Assembly: GCA_024291935.2 (NCBI GenBank)
Contig: CM044314.1
Location: 24,402,001 to 24,466,000 of the forward strand
DNA length: 64,000 nucleotides
Direction of reading: 5' to 3'
Source of the DNA: Okapia johnstoni
Taxonomy: Eukaryota; Chordata; Mammalia; Artiodactyla; Giraffidae
In this document: positions 58,626-64,000 of the stretch, one piece after another
How the letters are laid out: each line of letters begins with the position of its first letter
Position numbering within the stretch: position 1 is the first letter of the stretch
Made by a program: the position numbers and the translations under genes
The notes under the pieces: model-generated
Seen by the model: the letters and a program-made list of their open reading frames with translations, nothing else
What the model was told of the DNA's origin: nothing
Databases searched by the model: none

Positions 58626-60013
58626 ACAATATGTCAGCAAATTTGGAAAACTCAGCAGTGGCCACAGAACTGGAAAAGGTCAGTTTTCACTCCAATCCCA
58701 AAGAAAGGCAATGCCAAAGAATGCTCAAACTACCGCACAATTGCACTCATCTCACACGCTAGTAAAGTAATGCTCAAAATTCTCCAAGCCAGCCTTCAGC
58801 ATTACGTGAACCATGAACTTCCAGGTGTTCAAGCTGGTTTTAGAGGAGGCAGAGGAACCAGAGATCCAATTGCCAACATTCACCGGATCATCGAAAAAGC
58901 AAGAGAGTTCAAGAAAAACATCTATTTCTACTTTATTGACTATGCCAAAGCCTTTGACTGTGTGGATCACAATAAACTGTGGAAAATTCTGAAAGAGATG
59001 GGAATACCAGACCATCTGACCTGTCTCTTGAGAAACCTGTATGCAGGTCAGGAAGCAACAGTTAGAACTGGACATGGAACAACAGTCTGGTTCCAAATAG
59101 GAAAAGGAGTACGTCAAGGCTGTATATTGTCACCCTGCTTATTTAACTTATACGCAGAGTACATCATGAGAAACGCTGGGCTGGAAGAAACACAAGCTGG
59201 AATCAAGATTGCCAGGAGAAATATCAATAATCTCAGATATGCAGATGACACCACCCTTATGGCAGAAAGTGAAGAAGAACTAAAGAGCCTCTTGATGAAG
59301 GTGAAAGAGGAGAGTGAAAAAGTTGGCTTAAAGCTTAACGTTCAGAAAACTAAGATCATGGCATCTGGTCCCATCACTTCATGGGAAATAGATGGGGAAA
59401 CAGTGGAGACAGTGGCTGACTTTATTTTGGGGGGCTCCAAAATCACTGCAGATGGTGATTGCAGCCATGAAATTAAAAGTTGCTTACTCCTTGGAAGGAA
59501 AGTTATGACCAACCTAGATAGCATATTAAAAAGCAGAGACATTACTTTGTCAACAAAGGTCTGTCTAGTCAAGGGTGTGGTTTTCCAGTAGTCATGTATG
59601 GATGTGAGAGTTGGACTATAAAGAGGGCTGAGCGCAGAAGAATTGATGCTTTTGAACTGTGGTGTTGGAGAAGACTCTTGAGAGTCTCTTGGACTGCAAG
59701 GAGATCCAACCAGTCCATCCCAAGGGAAATTGGTCCTGGGTGTTCATTGGAAGGACTGATGCTGAAGCTGAAACTCCAGTATTTTGGCCACCTGATGCGA
59801 AGAACTGACTCATTTGAAAAGACCCTGATGTTGAGAAAGATTGAAGGCAGAAGGGGACCACAGAGGATGAGACGGTTAGATGGCATGACCGACTCAATGG
59901 ACATGAGTTTGAGTAAACTCCAGGAGTTGGTGATGGACAGGGAGGCCTGGCGTGCTGTGGTTCATGGAGTTGCAAAGAGTCAGACACGACTGAGTGACTG
60001 AACTGAACTGATG
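58626..60013 (+). mobile_element. BovB, 5' truncated, one-base frameshift
   Basis: Runs from the start of the reverse transcriptase region (AATATGTCAGCAAATTTGG) to ACTGAACTGAACTGAT. 58770-59591 is open for 273 codons with motif A (FIDYAKAFDCVDH), GVRQGCILSPCLFNLY and YADDTT. Near 59580 one T of the usual GGTTTTTCC is missing, and the frame continues in 59594-60001 ([13 protein letters not shown] to the C-terminus). It is inactive through 5' truncation and the frameshift. Confidence 0.93.
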
Positions 60014-60018
60014 TGTAC

Positions 60019-60245
60019 TAGGGCTTCCCAGGTGGTGCTAGTTTTAAAGAACCTGCCTGCCAATGCAGGAGATGTAAGAGACATAGTTTCGATTCCTGGG
60101 TCAGGAAGATCCCCTGGAGGAGGGCATGGCAACCCACTCCAGTATTCTTGCCTGGAGAATTCCCTGGACAGAGGAACCTGGTAGGCTACAGTCCATAGGG
60201 TTTCACAGAGTCAGACACAACTGAAGCAACTTAGCAAGCACGCAT
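60019..60245 (+). mobile_element. Bov-tA SINE
   Basis: GGGCTTCCCAGGTGGTGCTA head, CCCCTGGAGGAGGGCATGGC and tail ACTGAAGCAACTTAGCAAGC. It lies just upstream of exon d. Confidence 0.93.
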
Positions 60246-60373
60246 GCACATAATAAGTCAGGTTATCTCCAAAAATATGGTCTGAAAACAATTTTAAAGA
60301 GATTAAGGTTGAAAAAGGCATGAATGTTAGTTTCAGTTTTCTCATTTATCAACTGCTTGCTGTTGTCTTCCAG

Positions 60374-60450
60374 GTTTAGTGCTACAAGACCCAAGTTCAT
60401 CTTCCTTGGCACTTTTTAATACAACTTCTAATGCTGTGGCTCAGTGTGCA
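60374..60450 (+). CDS. Exon of an unrecognised plus-strand gene (exon d)
   Basis: 77 nt after acceptor GCTGTTGTCTTCCAG and before donor TGCA|GTAAGT. With the single G from exon c it completes a Gly codon and then reads LVLQDPSSSSLALFNTTSN, then AVAQCA, ending on a codon boundary. It is Ser/Asn-rich with one NTT sequon of uncertain meaning. The intron before it (55109-60373) is about 5.3 kb and full of insertions. No later exon is found with confidence before the window ends. Confidence 0.75.
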
Positions 60451-60539
60451 GTAAGTACTAAACTTCTTGGGTATGTGGCTGCAGCCACTTTAGAAGTCAC
60501 TGATGCTCTCGGAGTAGCACTTCCCTTTGCAATAAAACT

Positions 60540-60848
60540 CTTTTATTTTTTTATTAATTTTTTTACTTTACAATATTGTATTGGTTTTTGCCATACATTG
60601 ACATGAATCCGCCATGGGTGTACATGTGTTCCCCATCCAGAACCCCCCTCCCACCTCCCTCCCCATCCCATCCCTCTGGGTCATCCCAGTGCACCAGCCC
60701 TGAGCACCGTGTATCATGCATCAAACCTGGACTGGTGATTTATTTCACATATGATAATTTACATGCTTCAATGCCATTCTCCCATATCATCCCACCCTCG
60801 CCCTCTCCCATAGAGTCCAAAAGACTGTTCTATACATCCGTGTAATAT
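60540..60848 (-). mobile_element. Young L1 3'-UTR, antisense
   Basis: CAATATTGTATTGGTTTTTG, CATGAATCCGCCATGGGTGT, ATGCTTCAATGCCATTCTCC and CCCTCTCCCATAGAGTCCAA are the reverse strand of the young L1 3'-UTR, starting only about 90 bp past exon d. Confidence 0.92.
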
Positions 60849-61209
60849 CATTCCATGGGAGAAGACTGAAAGCTTGACATAAGCACATAACAAAGAAACA
60901 GTTTTCATGGAAGTTAGGCTGCAAGTTTATGTAGGCTGTAAAGTCATCTATATTAGAATTAACATAACAAAATATTTTACATTGTGAACTCTGACACACA
61001 TAAAGAAAAGTACATAAAACACCTCTGTTACCTGTTCTTGGGTGAAGATTGGAAACATGATTGATGCCCCACAAGTGTGCCCTTCCTCAGAAAGAGCAAG
61101 CCCTCTCTTTCTGCTGGGGACAATTGCTACTCTGTTGCTCACCTTGCTTTTTGTTATGTTTTTACACTCAGTGAATGTATGCATCCCTAAACAAGAGGAT
61201 TTAATTTTA

Positions 61210-62035
61210 GAATATAAGTAGAATCACACTGTACATGTTCTTTTGTGTCACAGCTTTGAGTGGGTGAGTCTCATTTATGTGTAGTAATAATATGTTCAAC
61301 TGTATTTCAATATATGTGATCATCCATTATGTGAATATACAGTAGTTTATTTACCCACTCTGTTTTTGGGGAATCCTTGCATATGTGTCTGGTTCCAGTC
61401 AGGAAAATAAGAACTGTAACAGTTAATAGAGATGTTTCATTTTATCTATTTATTTTGAAAAACTTTATTTAGGTGCAATTGATGTACAACTGATGTACAT
61501 ATTTAATGCATACAATTTGATGACTTTGGACATACACATACACCCAAGAAACTATCACCACAATCAAAGTAGTAGATATATCCATTACCTCCAAAAATTT
61601 CCTTGTGCTTCTTTTTATTGTTGTTGTAGGAACACTTTTGTCCCCCACATTGCTTGCTGGATCTTAGTTCTCTGACCAGGGATTGAACTGAGGCCCTCAG
61701 CAGTGGAAGCAGGGAGTCCTAACTACTGGACTGCCAGGGAATTCCTGTAAGAACACTTAACATAAACCCTCTTAACAAGTTTTCAAGTACACAATGCAAT
61801 ATGGTTAGCTATTGGCACAACTTTGGATAGCAGATCTCCAGATTTTATTCATCTTGCACAAGTGAAACTTTGTACTCATTGACAGACGTTTCCCCACTTT
61901 TCCTCTCCTCTGGTCATCAGCAACCAGGATTCCACTCTCTACTTCTATGAGTTTGACTACTTTTGATTCTTCCCATAAGTGGAATCATGTAGTATTTGTC
62001 ATTCTGTAACTGGCTTATTTCACTTACCTTAATGT
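61210..62035 (-). mobile_element. Old L1M 3' pieces split by a SINE
   Basis: ATTTATTTACCCACTCTG, AACTTTATTTAGGTGCAATT, AAACCCTCTTAACAAGTTTT and GTGGAATCATGTAGTATTTG are reverse-strand L1M text. The CHR SINE at 61620-61747 interrupts it. Confidence 0.7.
61620..61747 (-). mobile_element. CHR-type SINE
   Basis: GCTGGATCTTAGTTCTCTGA, CCAGGGATTGAACTGAGG and GGACTGCCAGGGAATTCC, the reverse of the CHR head. Confidence 0.8.
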
Positions 62036-62049
62036 CCTCTGGGTTCATT

Positions 62050-62765
62050 CATGTGAAAGTGGAAGTATTAGTCACTTGGTCGTGTCTGACTCTTTGTGAC
62101 CCCATGGACTATGAATGTCCAGGATTCATTTCCTTTAGAATTGGCTGGTTTGATCTCCTTGAAGTCCAGGGGCCTCTCACGAGTCTTCTCCAACACCACA
62201 GTTCAAAAGCATCAATTCTTTGACGCTCAGACTTCTTTATGGTCCAACTCTCACGTCCATACGTGACTACTGGAAAAACCATAGCTTTGACTATATGGAC
62301 CTTTGTCGATAATGTCTCTGCTTTTTAATATGCTGTCTAGGTTTGTCATAGCTTTTCTTCCAAAGAGCAAGTGTCTTTTAATTTCATGGCTGCAGTCACC
62401 ATCTACAGTGATTTTGGAGCCCCCCAAAATAAAGTCTCTCACTGTTTCCATTGTTGCCCCATCTATTTGCCATGAAGTGATGGGACTGGATGCCATGATC
62501 TTAGTTTTTTGAATGTTGAGTTTTAAGCCAGTTTTTTCACTCTCCTCTTTCACCTTCTTCAAGAGGCTCTTTAGTTCTTCTTCACTTTCTGCCATAAGGG
62601 TGGTGTCATCTGCATGTCGGAGGTAATCGATATTTCTCCTGGCAATCTTGATTCCAGCTTCATCCAGCCAAGCATTTCGCATGATGTACTCTGCATATAA
62701 GTTAATTAAGCACGGTGACAATAAACAGCCTTGACATACTCCTTTCCCAATTTGTAACCAGTCTC
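62050..62765 (-). mobile_element. BovB, rearranged 3' end
   Basis: 62050-62116 is Bov-A/BovB tail text (GTCACTTGGTCGTGTCTGAC). At about 62117 it jumps to BovB several hundred bases further in (GGATTCATTTCCTTTAGAAT) and continues to TTGACATACTCCTTTCCCAA. The reverse transcriptase frame at 62251-62721 has the catalytic box altered to HADD instead of YADD. Confidence 0.85.
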
Positions 62766-62926
62766 TTCACAGCACCAAAATCTGTCTTAGGGTTCTCCAG
62801 AGGAACAGAACCAACAGAATTTATATCAATGTCTATTTGTGTATCAATATCTCCTTCTAGTTATGTTCCATAATCATGTGAGCCAATTCCTTATAATGTC
62901 TGTATCTTTTTATGTTCCTTATGTTT

Positions 62927-62951
62927 ATATATATATATATATATATATATG
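62927..62951. repeat. (TA)n microsatellite
   Basis: About 25 bp of TA alternation. Confidence 0.9.
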
Positions 62952-63049
62952 TTTTAATCTTTTATTTATTTAAGGAATTGATTTATCATCTATTTATGTG
63001 AGACAATTTCTTATAAAATCTGTATCTTTTATCTATCCTTATGTATATT

Positions 63050-63268
63050 TATGGGCTTCCCAGGTGATGCTAGTAGTAAAGAACCCATCTGCCAATGGAG
63101 GAAGCATTAAGAGATACGGGTTTGATCCCTGGGTCAGGAAGATCCCCTGGAGGAGGGCATGGCAACCCACTCCAGTATCCTTGCCAGGACAATCCCATAG
63201 ACAGAGGAGCCTGGCAGGCTATAGTCCATAGGGTCACAAAGAATTTAACACAAATAGCGACTAAACAA
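63050..63268 (+). mobile_element. Bov-tA SINE
   Basis: GGGCTTCCCAGGTGATGCTA head, CCTGGAGGAGGGCATGGCAA and GGTCACAAAGAATTTAACAC tail. Confidence 0.92.
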
Positions 63269-63269
63269 C

Positions 63270-63512
63270 AGTTAAATGAGATTGTAAGAGTGAGACCCTT
63301 GTCTGATAGTATCGGTGGCCTCTTCCATATGAGGGCGCAGTGAGGAGCTGGCTATCTGCAAGCTAGAAAGAAAATTCTCACCAGAAGCCAACCACACTGG
63401 CACCCTGATCTAAAACATCCAGCCTCCAGAACTATGAGAAATATACGCCTGCTGTTAAGTCACCTAATCCATGGTATTTTGTTTTGGGAGCTGTAGTTGA
63501 CTAAGACATTCC
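63270..63512 (+). mobile_element. MaLR LTR, 3' part (MST/MLT1 type)
   Basis: GGGCGCAGTGAGGAGCTGGC, TCTCACCAGAAGCCAACCAC, CCAGCCTCCAGAACTATGAG and TTGTTTTGGGAGCTGTAGTT, then ACTAAGACA, the 3' half of the same LTR type as 43848-44200. Confidence 0.75.
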
Positions 63513-63514
63513 CC

Positions 63515-63992
63515 AAATTATTTTATGTGGTTAGTGTAACCTCATACCAAAACCCGATAAGGAATATTTTAGAAGGAAGATTATAGTCTAATCTTACTGG
63601 TGAACATACAGAATTCTACTTTTGACATTAATGAGTATTTTGTTGGTTCTATACCTGTTGTGAAAAGTACAGATTTTGTCTTAACTGAAAACACAGCTTT
63701 AAATTTTAGCCACTCATTAAAAGATTGTCTAGGGTAAGGCTAGGATAACGATGCTCATGTGTTCATTAAAGATAAAGATATACAATCCAGGATTTTTGCT
63801 GAAGTTACAGAAGCATTCTTTGAACTTTAGTTTGAAATTTAACAAGAACATGCATGGCTTGAGCTGTGCTGATTGCCATGGCATTCCTTGGAACACTTCA
63901 AAGATTATATACACTGTTTTCAGTACACTTCATCACTTTTGCCCAATGGTAGAACATCTGCACCATACACATACAAAATCTGACCTTTTGTA
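63515..63992. other. Right end of window, unassigned
   Basis: AT-rich, no named repeat and no confident exon. The next exon of the plus-strand gene probably lies beyond the window. Confidence 0.45.
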
Positions 63993-64000
63993 TACTCTTA

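Noticed and set aside
63704..63738. Possible 24-nt microexon (ATTTTAG acceptor, CTAGG|GTAAGG donor) after exon d
   Set aside because: Very short, with a weak acceptor. The nearest longer alternative starting at a CAG has an immediate stop in frame.

Overview
This is a mammalian nuclear window from a ruminant, almost certainly a bovid. The evidence is the dense mix of BovB (RTE) LINEs, Bov-tA/Bov-A SINEs, the Bov-A2 dimer, young artiodactyl L1 3' ends and an ERVK-type solo LTR that resembles bovine LTRs. There are no bacterial genes, operons or CRISPR arrays. Most of the sequence is interspersed repeats.

Positions 1-4700 hold the 5' end of SPTLC1 (serine palmitoyltransferase subunit 1) on the minus strand. 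Coding exon 1 (4457-4513) sits in a GC-rich promoter of about 4200-4740 with Sp1-like GC boxes, a palindromic ETS site and a CRE-like site. Exon 2 (1526-1633) encodes the N-terminal membrane helix. The rest of the gene lies beyond position 1. Upstream of the promoter the window reads into intergenic DNA.

Positions 4700-45000 are repeat-dominated: nested BovB copies, many tRNA-Glu-derived SINEs, L1 fragments (one minus-strand L1 of over 4 kb at 34680-39230), old MIR and L2 pieces, MaLR/ERV LTRs, a mariner-type MITE and a hAT fragment. Several insertions keep target-site duplications. Two BovB copies (11956-12478 and 29539-31201) have the inverted 5' segments expected from twin priming.

Positions 45700-60450 hold the most interesting non-repeat signal: a set of plus-strand exons that splice together in phase. 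Four are strong (53133-53226, 53601-53731, 55044-55108, 60374-60450) and one upstream exon (45704-45742) is plausible. Each is open in the frame set by its neighbour, and donors are GTGAGT, GTGAGA, GTGAGA and GTAAGT (GTATGT for the upstream one). I do not recognise the protein. The gene runs away from SPTLC1, and its introns are loaded with BovB and L1 insertions. The window ends inside or just past it.

No RNA gene is supported. The tRNA-like segments are all SINE heads. Repeat family names are from recognition of consensus-like text, so subfamily assignments are approximate.
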